Counted from the first letter of the stretch, positions 1 through 8,700 are shown. The stretch: DNA of 64,000 nt from Bacillota bacterium (GCA_014896375.1 JADBKN010000015.1:62001-126000); one strand, 5' to 3'. Made by a program: numbers and translations. Notes: generated by a model from the sequence alone, not told the origin.

Positions 1-845
1 GGCGCGTCACGCGCGAGGACGTGGAGCGGTTCGTCGCCCAGCGGGCCGCGGGCGCGCCCGCGCCGGCCGCGCCCGCGGCCGTCCACCGCGCGGCCGAGGC
101 GCCCGCCGCCCACGGCGCGCCGGCCGCGCCCGCGCCGAAGCTCGGCCCGGATGACGAGCTCCTGCCGCTCACGCCCATCCGCCGCACGATCGCCCGCAAC
201 ATGGTGCTCAGCGCCTCCACCATCCCGCACGCCTGGACGATGGTCGAGGCGGACGTCACGGGCATCGAGCGTCTCATCGAGGCGCGCGGCGCGGAGTTCC
301 GGGCGCGCGAGGGCGTGCCCCTCACCTTCCTGCCCTTCGCCGTCAAGGCGGCCGTCGAAGCGCTCAAGGTGGTGCCGCGGCTCAACGCGACCTGGTCCGA
401 GGAGGGCATCATCCTTCACCGGCGCGTCCACATCGGCATCGCCGTGGCCACGGAGGAAGGGCTCGTGGTGCCGGTCGTGCACGATGCCGACCGCCTGAGC
501 ATCGCCGGCCTGGCGGCGGCCATCGCCGACCTCGCCGCGCGCGCGCGCGCGGGTACACTGAAGCTGGACGACATGCAGGGCGGCACGTTCACCGTCGACA
601 ATACCGGAGCCGTCGGCACCGAACTCTCCGTGCCGATCCTCGTGCCGGGGCAGACCGGCATCCTCACGACGGAGCGCGCGAAGAAGAAGCCGGTCGTCGT
701 CGGCGACGCCATCGCCATCCGCACGATGATGGCGCTCTGCCTGTCGATCGACCACCGCGTCGTCGACGGCGCGGAGGCCGGCCGGTTCCTCACCGAGGTG
801 CGCAGGCGCCTGGAGAGCGTGGGGCCCGAGACCGGCCTCTACTGA
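1..845 (+). CDS. Dihydrolipoamide acyltransferase (E2), 5'-truncated by window edge
   Basis: This is the E2 core of a 2-oxoacid dehydrogenase complex, moving acyl groups from lipoyl arms to CoA. The frame is open from base 3, so the gene begins upstream; the GTG at 21 is internal. The first visible residues (RVTREDVERFV) are the end of a peripheral subunit-binding domain, followed by an Ala/Pro-rich linker and then the catalytic domain. The active-site motif DHRVVDG lies near the C-terminus. Which complex (pyruvate or branched-chain) cannot be told. lipA and lipB directly follow, fitting a lipoylated partner. Confidence 0.93.
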   Translation, partial: RVTREDVERFVAQRAAGAPAPAAPAAVHRAAEAPAAHGAPAAPAPKLGPDDELLPLTPIRRTIARNMVLSASTIPHAWTMVEADVTGIERLIEARGAEFRAREGVPLTFLPFAVKAAVEALKVVPRLNATWSEEGIILHRRVHIGIAVATEEGLVVPVVHDADRLSIAGLAAAIADLAARARAGTLKLDDMQGGTFTVDNTGAVGTELSVPILVPGQTGILTTERAKKKPVVVGDAIAIRTMMALCLSIDHRVVDGAEAGRFLTEVRRRLESVGPETGLY

Positions 846-877
846 CCGGCCGCGGCCGGCGAAAGGAGTGGGGGAAC

Positions 878-1855
878 GTGGCCATCCCAGAGAACGATCG
901 CGCGGGGAGCGCGCCGGCTCGCGGGCTGCCCGTCCTGCCCGGGCCGGACGGCACCGTGCCGGCGCGCCCGGAATGGCTCAAGGTGAAGCTCACGACCGGT
1001 CCCAACTACCGGGACGTCAAGAACCTCCTGCGCGCGGAGCGGCTGCACACCGTGTGCGAGGAGGCGCGCTGCCCGAACATCTTCGAGTGCTTCGAGCACC
1101 GCACGGCCACGTTCATGATCCTGGGGAACGTCTGCACCTGGGCCTGCCGCTACTGCGCGGTGGAGTCCGGCCGGCCGGCCGGCCTGGACCTGGAGGAGCC
1201 CGTGCGCCTGGCGGAGACGGTGGAGCGCCTGGGCCTCCAGCACGTCGTCATCACGTCCGTCACGCGCGACGACCTGCCGGACGGCGGCGCCGGCATCTTC
1301 GCCGCGTGCATCGAGCAGATCCGCAAGCGGCGGCCGCAGTGCACGGTGGAGGTGCTCATCCCCGACCTCCGCCGCCGCCGCGAGAACCTGGCCATCGTCA
1401 TGGAGAAGCGGCCGGACATCCTCAACCACAACATCGAGACGGTGCCGCGCCTCTTCAAGGCGATGCGGCCGAAGGGCGACTACGAGGGCTCGCTGCGCCT
1501 CCTCGCGCAGGCGAAGGAGATGGCGCCGGACGTGCCGACCAAGTCCGGGCTGATGGTGGGGCTGGGCGAGACGTTCGAGGAGGTGCTCGCCACGATGGAC
1601 GACCTGCGCGCCGCGGGCGTCGACATCCTCACCGTGGGCCAGTACCTCCGGCCGACGAGCCAGGCGCGCCACGTGCCGGCCTTCCGCTACTGGCGGCCGG
1701 AGGAGTTCCGGGCTCTCAAGGAGGAGGGTTTGAAGCGCGGCTTCACGCACGTGGAGGCGGGCCCGCTGGTGCGCTCCTCCTATCACGCCTGGCAACAGGT
1801 CCAGGACCACGCCGCCGCGCTGCGCGCGCGCGAGCAGGCGGGAATGGCGCCATGA
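878..1855 (+). CDS. lipA: Lipoyl synthase
   Basis: Radical SAM enzyme that inserts two sulfurs into the octanoyl group on lipoyl domains. It is 325 aa, the normal size. The auxiliary cluster ligands are seen as CEEARCPNIFEC, the radical SAM CxxxCxxC as CTWACRYC, and the late RSSY serine ligand as RSSYHAW. It starts with GTG after a GAAAGGAG ribosome site. Its stop overlaps the lipB start (ATGA), so the two are probably translationally coupled, with the E2 gene just upstream. Confidence 0.97.
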   Translation: MAIPENDRAGSAPARGLPVLPGPDGTVPARPEWLKVKLTTGPNYRDVKNLLRAERLHTVCEEARCPNIFECFEHRTATFMILGNVCTWACRYCAVESGRPAGLDLEEPVRLAETVERLGLQHVVITSVTRDDLPDGGAGIFAACIEQIRKRRPQCTVEVLIPDLRRRRENLAIVMEKRPDILNHNIETVPRLFKAMRPKGDYEGSLRLLAQAKEMAPDVPTKSGLMVGLGETFEEVLATMDDLRAAGVDILTVGQYLRPTSQARHVPAFRYWRPEEFRALKEEGLKRGFTHVEAGPLVRSSYHAWQQVQDHAAALRAREQAGMAP

Positions 1856-2604
1856 CGGCGCCGCATGAAGCGTGGCTCTTGCAGCCGGGCCGCGTGCCCT
1901 ACCGGCCCGCGTGGGCGGCGCAGCAGCGCCTGGCGGCCGCGCGCGCGGAGGGCCGCATCCCGGACGTGCTCATCCTCCTTGAGCACCCGCACACCTTCAC
2001 CCTTGGCCGCAAGGGGGATCCGGCGAACATCCTCGCCGACGAGGACACGCTCCGCCGCCTGGGCGTCGAGGTGGTGGCCATCGACCGCGGCGGCGACGTC
2101 ACCTACCACGGGCCGGGTCAGATCGTCGGCTACCCGATCCTCGACCTCGCCCCGCGCGGCGGCGACGTGCACCAGTACCTCCGGGACCTCGAAGAGGTCA
2201 ATGTGCGGGCCCTCGCACGCTTCGGCATCGACGCGCGCCCAGGGCTTGAGCCGCCCTACACCGGCGCCTGGGTGGGTGAAGACAAGATCGCGGCCATCGG
2301 CGTCAAGGTGCGGCAGGGCATCACGCAACACGGCTTCGCGCTCAACGTGAACACGGACCTGCGCTACTTCGAGCTCATCGTGCCCTGCGGCATCCGGGAC
2401 AAGGGCGTGACCTCCATGGCGAGGGTGCTGGGGTGCCCGCTCGACCTGCAAGCGGTGGCGGCCGCGGTGAGGGAGGCGTTCGCGGACCTCTTCGCCGTGG
2501 AGCTGCGGCCGGTGCCGTGGGAGGAGGCGTTGGCGGCGGCCGGGGATGGGCCCGCGGTGGCGTCCGGGAGTGAAGCCGGCGCCAGGACGCGCGCCGGGGG
2601 GTGA
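1852..2604 (+). CDS. lipB: Octanoyl-ACP:protein octanoyltransferase
   Basis: LipB moves octanoyl from ACP to lipoyl domains, the substrate for LipA. It is 250 aa. Family signatures visible: RGGDVTYHGPGQ, the GVKV lysine segment, HGFALNVNTDL and the catalytic-cysteine segment VPCGI. The ATG at 1852 overlaps the lipA stop; a longer open frame reaching back into lipA is not coding. The C-terminal 25 residues are Gly/Ala-rich and poorly conserved. With E2 and LipA this forms a cofactor assembly operon. Confidence 0.96.
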   Translation: MTAPHEAWLLQPGRVPYRPAWAAQQRLAAARAEGRIPDVLILLEHPHTFTLGRKGDPANILADEDTLRRLGVEVVAIDRGGDVTYHGPGQIVGYPILDLAPRGGDVHQYLRDLEEVNVRALARFGIDARPGLEPPYTGAWVGEDKIAAIGVKVRQGITQHGFALNVNTDLRYFELIVPCGIRDKGVTSMARVLGCPLDLQAVAAAVREAFADLFAVELRPVPWEEALAAAGDGPAVASGSEAGARTRAGG

Positions 2605-2990
2605 GGGTCTTGGCCGGCGTGCCGGATGTGCGCCTAAAGCGCGTCTACGATCCGCCGGATCCGGAGGACGGGCGCCGCGTGCTCATCGACCGGCTCTGGC
2701 CGCGCGGCATCTCCAAGAACGAAGCGCGCGTGGACGCCTGGCTGCGCGACGTGGCCCCGAGCGACGAGCTGCGCCGCTTCTTCGGCCACGACCCGGCCCG
2801 CTGGGAGGAGTTCCGCGCGCGCTACCGCGTGGAGCTCGAGGCGCCGGAGCGCGCCGCCGCGCTGGAGCAGCTGCGCGCGTGGGCCGCGCAGGGGCGCGTC
2901 ACGCTGCTCTTCGCGGCGCGGGATGCGGAGCGGAACAACGCCGTGGTGCTGAAGGAACGGCTGGAGGAAGGGGGCGGCAGCCGTGGCTGA
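2601..2990 (+). CDS. DUF488 family protein
   Basis: A 129-aa protein with the DUF488 signature: VYDPPDPEDGRRVLIDRLWPRG followed by a WLRDVAPSDELRRFFGHDP stretch and a central RWEEF segment. Small stand-alone DUF488 proteins have no firmly established biochemical role. It starts with GTG overlapping the lipB stop by 4 bases and overlaps the next gene by 8 bases, so it is probably co-transcribed with both neighbours. No signal or membrane segment is seen. Confidence 0.85.
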   Translation: MRVLAGVPDVRLKRVYDPPDPEDGRRVLIDRLWPRGISKNEARVDAWLRDVAPSDELRRFFGHDPARWEEFRARYRVELEAPERAAALEQLRAWAAQGRVTLLFAARDAERNNAVVLKERLEEGGGSRG

Positions 2991-3513
2991 GGCGCCCGCG
3001 ACGGGCCCGGAGGGCCACCGCCGCGCGGCGGAGGCCCAGGTGGGAACGGTGCGCGCCGCTGTGCTCACCATCTCGGACACGCGCACGGAGGAGACGGACA
3101 CGGCCGGCCGCTGGATCCGCGAGCGGCTGGCGGCGGCCGGGCATGCGGTGGCGGCGCATCGGATTGTCCGGGACGATCCCGAAACGGTGGCCGAGGCCGT
3201 CGCCGGCTGGCTCGCCTCGCCGGATGTGGACGTCATCCTCACCACCGGCGGAACGGGCATCGCGCGCCGCGACCGCACGGTGGAGGCCGTGCGGCCGCTT
3301 CTGGAACGGGAGATCCCGGGCTTCGGGGAGATCTTCCGCTGGCTCAGCTACCAGGAAATCGGCGCGGCCGCCATGCTGAGCGGCGCCTTCGCGGGCACGG
3401 CGCGCGGCAAGCTCGTCGCCTGCCTGCCGGGCTCCCGCGGGGCCGTGGAGCTGGCCTTGGAGCGCCTGCTCCTGCCGGAGCTGCGCCACCTCGTCTGGGA
3501 GCTGCGCCGCTAG
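2983..3513 (+). CDS. MoaB/MogA-like molybdopterin biosynthesis protein
   Basis: This belongs to the MogA/MoaB family, which binds molybdopterin and, in MogA, adenylates it before metal insertion. It is 176 aa. Visible motifs are VLTISDTR at the start of the fold, LTTGGTGI in the molybdopterin-binding loop and LPGSRGAVE near the end. About 22 extra residues precede the domain. The GTG start overlaps the DUF488 gene. Its stop overlaps the stop of the convergent fabL gene (CTAG shared). No other molybdenum cofactor genes are nearby. Confidence 0.92.
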   Translation: MAEAPATGPEGHRRAAEAQVGTVRAAVLTISDTRTEETDTAGRWIRERLAAAGHAVAAHRIVRDDPETVAEAVAGWLASPDVDVILTTGGTGIARRDRTVEAVRPLLEREIPGFGEIFRWLSYQEIGAAAMLSGAFAGTARGKLVACLPGSRGAVELALERLLLPELRHLVWELRR

Positions 3514-4274
3514 GCGAAGGCGAGGAGCGAGAGCCCCCCGTCGACGACGATCGTCTGCCCGCAGATCATGCGCGCGGCGGGCGTGCAAAGGAAGACGACG
3601 ATCTCCCCGATCTCCTCCGGTGTGACGAGCCGCCCCGCAGGCGCGCGCGCCACCGAGTCCCGCAGGATCTCCTCCCGGTTGGGGAAGTGCTTGAGCGCGT
3701 CCGTGTCCATGGCGCCCGGGGACACGGCGTTGACGACGATGCCGCGCCGCGCGTAGGCCGCGGCCAGGTAGCGCGTCGCCGCCTCCAGGGCGGCCTTGGA
3801 CACGCCCACGGTGGCGTAGTACGGCAGCACCCGCGTGGAGCCGATGCTCGTGACGCTGACGATGGCGCCGCCGCCGCGCGGCTCCATGAGCTTGGCCGCT
3901 TCGTTGGCGCAGAGAAGCAGCGCGCGGGCGTTGATGTTCATCGCCCAGTCCCACTCGCGCGCGCCGATTTCCTCCACGGGCCGCAGCACCCCGGAGGCGG
4001 CGTTGGACACGAGGATATCCAGCCCGCCGAACGCCTCGCGGACCTCTTCGAACATCGCCTTGACCTTGTCCTCGTCGCCGACGTTCGCTTTCACCACGTG
4101 CGCCCGGCGGCCCAGCGCCGCCACGGCCGCCGCCGTCTCCTCCGCGGGCGCCCGATTGCGGAAGTAGTTGACGATCACGTCCGCCCCGTGCCGCGCCAGG
4201 GCCAGGGCGATGGCTCTCCCCAGCCCGCGCCCGCCGCCCGTGACGAGCGCGACCTTGCCTTCGAGTTGTCCCAC
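3510..4274 (-). CDS. fabL: Enoyl-ACP reductase, FabL type (SDR)
   Basis: NADPH-dependent enoyl-ACP reductase of the short-chain dehydrogenase family, last step of fatty acid elongation. It is 254 aa from GTG at 4274, chosen for the AAGGAGG site just upstream; the longer open frame is not needed. The glycine-rich nucleotide motif is GGGRGLG. The catalytic Tyr and Lys lie in YYATVGVSK (Y-x6-K spacing, typical of FabL rather than FabG). NAASGVLRP and TDALKHFPNRE match Bacillus FabL closely as remembered. Confidence 0.9.
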   Translation of the reverse strand: MGQLEGKVALVTGGGRGLGRAIALALARHGADVIVNYFRNRAPAEETAAAVAALGRRAHVVKANVGDEDKVKAMFEEVREAFGGLDILVSNAASGVLRPVEEIGAREWDWAMNINARALLLCANEAAKLMEPRGGGAIVSVTSIGSTRVLPYYATVGVSKAALEAATRYLAAAYARRGIVVNAVSPGAMDTDALKHFPNREEILRDSVARAPAGRLVTPEEIGEIVVFLCTPAARMICGQTIVVDGGLSLLAFA

Positions 4275-4370
4275 GAGTTGCGCCTCCTTCGACCGGCCAT
4301 GAATTCGGACCGCGCGGAGGGCTTTCCTGCGGGCGGCGGGCATACGATGGCACGGAAGGAGGATGTCCCC

Positions 4371-4730
4371 GTGACCTGTCCGGAGTGCGGAGCCATGAAC
4401 GGGCCGGCGGCGGAGCGCTGCGCGCACTGCGGGGCGGCGCTGGCGCCGTGGCGGGGCGAGGCGTTCCTCACGGCGCGGCGCGCCGGGGCCTACCGCGTCC
4501 GGCCGCTTCTGGCGCTTCTCCTAGGTGTGCTGCTCATCCTCCCGCTGGCGCTGGCCGCCCTCGTGGAGATGGAGTCGGGGCTGCGCCTCGCGCCGGTGCC
4601 CCTGGTGCTGGCCGTGCTGCTCGCCGTGGCCGGATTCGAGGTGCTGCTGCGGGCCGCCGGCCGCGATCCGCAGGCGGCGGCGCGGCGGCGGCTGGCGCGC
4701 GGGCGGCGGCGGCACGGCAGCTGGGCGTAG
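4371..4730 (+). CDS. Zinc-ribbon membrane protein
   Basis: A 119-aa protein with an N-terminal CPEC...CAHC zinc ribbon and two hydrophobic segments (about residues 41-61 and 67-88), followed by an Arg-rich tail. The start is GTG at 4371 because a GGAAGGAGG site lies at 4354-4362 with ideal spacing; the ATG at 4347 lacks one. It is divergent from fabL. The two-helix plus ribbon layout is common in uncharacterised Firmicutes proteins. Function unknown. Confidence 0.75.
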   Translation: MTCPECGAMNGPAAERCAHCGAALAPWRGEAFLTARRAGAYRVRPLLALLLGVLLILPLALAALVEMESGLRLAPVPLVLAVLLAVAGFEVLLRAAGRDPQAAARRRLARGRRRHGSWA

Positions 4731-4789
4731 CCGCCGCGGCCGCAGGCGGGCGCCGGCCGGGCGGCGAATACCCGCCCGGGGGTGGACGC

Positions 4790-5818
4790 GTGGCCTTCAG
4801 GGCGTCGGAGGGCGGCTTCTCCTTCAAGGAGGCGGCGGAGGTCGTCGACGAGCACCTCGGCGCGCGCCTCGAAGAGATGCGCCGCTTCACGCGCGGCCTG
4901 CGCAACAGCAACTTCCGCCTCGACCTGGCGGACGGTTCCACCTGCGTGCTGCGCGTCTTCCACGGGGAGGACCCCGCCGCGCAGGCGGTGGAGGTGCTGG
5001 CCCTGCGGCACCTGGCCGCGCGCCCGGAGGCGGCCGGCCTGCCCGTGCCGCGCGTCCTCGGGCACGGCCGCGGCCCGGAGAGCGGCTCCCCCTACGTGCT
5101 CCTCACGTTCCTCCCTGGCGTCAACGCCGGCCGGGGGCTGCCCGGCCTCGCGGAAGAGGAGCGGCCTGCCTTCGCGGCCGCCCTGGGCGGGCTCATGGCG
5201 CGGCTGCACAGCGTGCCGCCGCCTCTGCCGGGCTTCGGCCGCTGGCTGCGCGTGGAGCGCGACGCGGTGGTGCCGGACGGCGGCCCCCGTCCCGGCGCGC
5301 TGAGCTTCGAGCAGGCGTCCTTCGCCCACGCCCTGCGCCGCTGTCGCGAGGAAGGGCTGCTCTCCGCGGAGGGGGCGCGCCTCGCGGAGCGGTTCGTGGC
5401 CCGCCGCTGGCACGCCTTCGACGAGCGCGAGGCAGCCGTCTTCGTCCACCACGACCTGCACGCCGACAACGTCCTTATGGAGCCCCGGGCGGCCGCGGAG
5501 GGCGGGCTCCGCATCAGCGGCCTCCTCGACTTCGAGCACGCGCGCGGCCGCGCGGCCGAGTACGACTGGGTCATGGCGGCCTGGTCGCTCCCCGAAGACG
5601 GTTCGGACCTGGCGCTTGAGGCGCCCGGTCCCCTCCTCCGCGCCTTCCTTGAGGGATACGCGGCCGTGCGGCCGCTCCACCCGCTCTGGCGGGAGCGCTG
5701 GCTCTGCTACCAGATGATCAAGGCCGTCGGCTTTCTCGCCTACAAGCCGGCGTACGTCGACTTCATCGAGTGGAACCGCCGGCACGTCCTCCGCCTCGCG
5801 TCTTTGGACGCCGGATGA
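4790..5818 (+). CDS. APH/choline kinase-like phosphotransferase
   Basis: A 342-aa protein-kinase-fold small-molecule kinase of the aminoglycoside phosphotransferase family. The catalytic loop is HHDLHADN and the Mg-binding segment is LLDFEHARG. The N-lobe contains TRGLRNSNFRLDL and VLRVF. The substrate cannot be inferred; the family includes homoserine, choline, fructosamine and drug kinases. The start is GTG at 4790 because upstream sequence in this frame does not look coding, but the ribosome site is weak. psuG begins 42 bases downstream, so a shared role is possible but unproven. Confidence 0.82.
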   Translation: MAFRASEGGFSFKEAAEVVDEHLGARLEEMRRFTRGLRNSNFRLDLADGSTCVLRVFHGEDPAAQAVEVLALRHLAARPEAAGLPVPRVLGHGRGPESGSPYVLLTFLPGVNAGRGLPGLAEEERPAFAAALGGLMARLHSVPPPLPGFGRWLRVERDAVVPDGGPRPGALSFEQASFAHALRRCREEGLLSAEGARLAERFVARRWHAFDEREAAVFVHHDLHADNVLMEPRAAAEGGLRISGLLDFEHARGRAAEYDWVMAAWSLPEDGSDLALEAPGPLLRAFLEGYAAVRPLHPLWRERWLCYQMIKAVGFLAYKPAYVDFIEWNRRHVLRLASLDAG

Positions 5819-5860
5819 GGAAGGACTACACTTGGGGAATGGGGAGGCCGGTCCACGTTG

Positions 5861-6763
5861 ATGGAGATCGCGCCGGAGGTGCGCGCTGCGCTGGCGGCGC
5901 AAGAGCCGTGCGTGGCGCTGGAGACGACGATCGTCACGCACGGTTTGCCGCACCCGCAGAACCTGGAGACAGCGCGCGCATGCGAGGCGGCCGTGCGGCG
6001 GGAAGGCGCCGTGCCGGTAACGATCGGCGTCGTCGACGGGCGGGCCGTGGTGGGGCTGGCTGCGGGCGAACTGGAAAGGCTCGCGCAGGGCGGGCCGGCC
6101 GTGCGGAAGATCGCGGCGCGGGATCTGGGCCCGGCCGTGGCGCAGGGCGCGAGCGGCGGCACCACCGTCTCCGCCACGGCGCGGCTCGCGGCGCGCGCCG
6201 GCCTGCGCGTCTTCGCCACGGGCGGGCTGGGCGGCGTGCACCGGGGCGCACGGGAGACGTGGGACGTGTCCGCGGACCTGTATGAGCTGGCGCGCTCGCC
6301 CGTGGCCGTCTTCTGCGCGGGGGCGAAGGCCATCCTCGACCTTCCCGCCACGGCGGAGATGCTGGAGACGCTGGGCGTGCTCGTCCTCGGCTGGCGCTGC
6401 GACACGTGGCCGGCCTTCTACGCGGCGGAGAGCGACGTCCCCGTCGAGCATCGCGTGGAGACGCCTGAAGAGTGCGCCGCCGTGCTTGCGGCCCACTGGG
6501 AGGCGGGCGGCCGGGGGGCTGTGGTGCTCGTACCGCCGCCGCCCGGGGCCGCGCTCCCGCGCGCGGAGGCGGAGGCGGCCGTGCAGGCGGCGCTCGAAGA
6601 GATGGCGGCGCGCGGCGTGCGCGGCAAGGCCGTCACCCCGTTCCTCCTGAGCGCCGTCGAGCGACGGACGGGCGGTCGCAGCCTCGCCGCCAACCGGTCG
6701 CTCGTGGAGCACAACGCCGCCGTGGCTGCGCGCGTGGCGCGGGCGCTGGCGGGCCGCAGGTAG
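5861..6763 (+). CDS. psuG: Pseudouridine-5'-phosphate glycosidase
   Basis: Reversibly splits pseudouridine 5'-phosphate into uracil and ribose 5-phosphate. It is 300 aa with the family landmarks ALETTIVTHGLPHPQN, GASGGTTVSAT, FATGGLGGVHRGA and KAVTPFLL. The ATG at 5861 is used; a TTG one codon upstream at 5858 is nearer the GGGGAGG site and is an alternative. The usual partner kinase PsuK (PfkB family) is not adjacent; an APH-fold kinase lies upstream and an SDR follows. Confidence 0.94.
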   Translation: MEIAPEVRAALAAQEPCVALETTIVTHGLPHPQNLETARACEAAVRREGAVPVTIGVVDGRAVVGLAAGELERLAQGGPAVRKIAARDLGPAVAQGASGGTTVSATARLAARAGLRVFATGGLGGVHRGARETWDVSADLYELARSPVAVFCAGAKAILDLPATAEMLETLGVLVLGWRCDTWPAFYAAESDVPVEHRVETPEECAAVLAAHWEAGGRGAVVLVPPPPGAALPRAEAEAAVQAALEEMAARGVRGKAVTPFLLSAVERRTGGRSLAANRSLVEHNAAVAARVARALAGRR

Positions 6764-6776
6764 GGGAGGGGACGCG

Positions 6777-7556
6777 GTGCAGGGGCGCGTGGCTCTTGTC
6801 ACGGGCAGCGCCACCGGGCTCGGCCGCGCCGTGGCGCTGGCGCTGGCGGAGGCCGGCTGCGATGTGGCCGTGAACTACGTCCACAGCGAGGCGCAGGCCG
6901 AGGCTCTCGCGCGCGCCGTGGCCGATCTCGGCCGGCGCGCGGCCTGCCTGCGGGCCGACGTGGCGGACGCGGCGGCCGCTGAGGGACTGGTGGCCGCCGT
7001 CGAGGAGCAACTCGGGCGTCTGGACGTACTCGTGCACGCCGCCGGACCGTTCCTCTTCGACCGGCGCCGCCTGGCGGAGCTCACCGCCGAGGAGTGGCGG
7101 CGCCTCCTCGACGGCAACCTCTCCTCGGCCTTCCACCTCGTGCGCCGGGCGCTGCCAGGCATGCGCGCGCGGCACTGGGGGCGCATCGTCCTCTTCGGGT
7201 TCAGCGAGGCCGGGCAGGCGCCCGGCTGGCCGGGGCGCGCGGCCTATGCCGCGGCGAAGGTGGGTCTTGTGAGCCTCGCGCGCTCACTGGCGTTGGAGGA
7301 GGCGCGGCACGGCATCACCGTAAACGTCGTCTGCCCCGGGGACATCCGCCACCCCTGGAAGGAGCGGCGCATCGCCGAGGCGCGCGGCGCGGCCGACGAG
7401 CGCACGCCGGTCGGGCGCCCCGGCACGGGCGAGGACGTGGCGAGGGTCGTCCGCTTCCTATGCGAGGAGGACTCCGACTTTTTGACCGGCAACGTGATCG
7501 AGGTCACCGGCGGGCTCAGCCCGCTGCGGCGGTCCGGCTTCGAGAGGAGAACGTGA
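6777..7556 (+). CDS. SDR family oxidoreductase
   Basis: A 259-aa classical short-chain dehydrogenase resembling FabG-like 3-oxoacyl reductases. The cofactor motif is TGSATGLG, the NNAG-like motif is altered to VHAAG, and the active-site Tyr/Lys are in YAAAK. The usual catalytic serine position reads FGFSEAG. The C-terminus carries TGNVIEVTGG. It starts with GTG 13 bases after psuG in the same direction. The substrate is not predictable from sequence. Confidence 0.85.
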   Translation: MQGRVALVTGSATGLGRAVALALAEAGCDVAVNYVHSEAQAEALARAVADLGRRAACLRADVADAAAAEGLVAAVEEQLGRLDVLVHAAGPFLFDRRRLAELTAEEWRRLLDGNLSSAFHLVRRALPGMRARHWGRIVLFGFSEAGQAPGWPGRAAYAAAKVGLVSLARSLALEEARHGITVNVVCPGDIRHPWKERRIAEARGAADERTPVGRPGTGEDVARVVRFLCEEDSDFLTGNVIEVTGGLSPLRRSGFERRT

Positions 7557-7599
7557 GGAGGGATTCCCCCTGGCGGAGGAGGGGCGCGTCGAGGCGCTG

Positions 7600-7854
7600 G
7601 TGGAACAGTTCATGGAGCTTTCCTGGACCGAGCCCTGCACGGTGGAGGAGTTCGTCGAGCGCCTTGCGGGAGGAGTGTACGGGCAGGTGTCCAGGGAGGA
7701 GATCCTCGCCTTCATCGACCGCATCGCCGCGATCACGATGGGGAACATCGAAGTGAAGGCCGCGGAGGGCGGCCCCTGGGCGGAGCGGGCGGAGGAGGTG
7801 GCGGAGGAACAGCGGGAGCGGTTCGCCCGCCTGCGCGCCCGCTTTCGCGGGTGA
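7600..7854 (+). CDS. Small conserved-looking hypothetical protein
   Basis: An 84-aa acidic, probably helical cytoplasmic protein, not recognised. The start is uncertain. GTG at 7600 has no ribosome site, while an AGGAGGG site at about 7556-7562 is ideally spaced for a CTG at 7570, which would add ten residues. Codon use matches the host. It follows the SDR by a few dozen bases in the same orientation. Confidence 0.55.
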   Translation: MEQFMELSWTEPCTVEEFVERLAGGVYGQVSREEILAFIDRIAAITMGNIEVKAAEGGPWAERAEEVAEEQRERFARLRARFRG

Positions 7855-7927
7855 CCCGCCGGACGTGCCAGGAGTCCGGCGGGCGGTCGAGAAAGGTGCC
7901 GCAACGGACCCCGTTGGAGGTGGGGAT

Positions 7928-8674
7928 GTGGAGGCGGAACTGCTCGAATGGGCTCACCGAAGGCGCGCGCCCGACATCGCCGGGATCCTCTGGGAAGGGT
8001 CGACGGCGCGCGGCGTGCCGGATCCTGAAGCCGAGATCGACCTGCGCATCGTCCGGCGGCGCGCCCCTCAGCCGCCCGGCCCGCCGGAAGCCGCCGTCAT
8101 CGCCGGCCGCCGCGCCCACGTGCGGCACTCGCTGCTGGAAGAGCTCCAACAGACGGAATGGACCCCCTACGTCCGCTACTCGTTCGCCACGGCCCGCATC
8201 CTCCTCGACCCAGACGGCCAACTCCGGCGCCTCATCGAGCGGCAGCTGCACCTAAGCGACGACCGCCGCCGCGACGAGGCGCTCTTTTGGTACTGCGAGC
8301 TGCGCTCTTCCTGGCAGGCAGCACGGCGCGCCTTCGCCCGCGGCGACGGCTCGGACTGCGCCTACTCGCTCACCCAGGTGGCGGAGGCGGCCATGCGCTG
8401 CTACTTCGGCTGCACGCGGGACTGGGTGCCGTACCGCAAGTGGCTGGCGCACGAGTTCCTCCAGGCCAACCCGCCCCACGGCCTGCGCTCCGGCGTGCTC
8501 CAGCTGTTGGCGCTGCCCTCGCATGATGTCGACGCGCTGCGCGGCCGCCTGGAGGTGGGGCGCCAGCTGGTGGAGGGCTGCCGCGACCTCGTGGCGCGCC
8601 GCTTCGGGATCTCACGCGGGCGCCTCGACGGCTGGGAGGCCATCGAATCCCAGGCGCGACGGCTGCCGGTGTAG
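7928..8674 (+). CDS. Nucleotidyltransferase-like protein
   Basis: A 248-aa protein whose N-terminus holds ILWEGSTARGVPDPEAEIDLRI, resembling the GS-x(n)-D-x-D signature of the DNA polymerase-beta-like nucleotidyltransferase fold. The second acidic position appears to be Arg, so activity is uncertain. The C-terminal half is helical and resembles HEPN-like or substrate-binding partners of such domains. GTG at 7928 is chosen for the TTGGAGGTGG site immediately upstream; the open frame extends to 7865. Function unknown. Confidence 0.6.
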   Translation: MEAELLEWAHRRRAPDIAGILWEGSTARGVPDPEAEIDLRIVRRRAPQPPGPPEAAVIAGRRAHVRHSLLEELQQTEWTPYVRYSFATARILLDPDGQLRRLIERQLHLSDDRRRDEALFWYCELRSSWQAARRAFARGDGSDCAYSLTQVAEAAMRCYFGCTRDWVPYRKWLAHEFLQANPPHGLRSGVLQLLALPSHDVDALRGRLEVGRQLVEGCRDLVARRFGISRGRLDGWEAIESQARRLPV

Positions 8675-8700
8675 ACTGGGACGCGGAGGGAGCGGAGCCG

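Noticed and set aside
839-1810. Long open frame on the minus strand opposite lipA
   Set aside because: It is antisense to a clear lipA; long antisense frames are expected at this GC content.
868-2604. Single 578-residue frame covering lipA and lipB
   Set aside because: The first part reads lipA in the wrong frame and is Arg/Gly-rich; only the part from 1852 is lipB.
3687-4370. Open frame on the plus strand upstream of the zinc-ribbon gene
   Set aside because: It is antisense to fabL and lacks protein-like composition; the gene starts at 4371 with a strong ribosome site.
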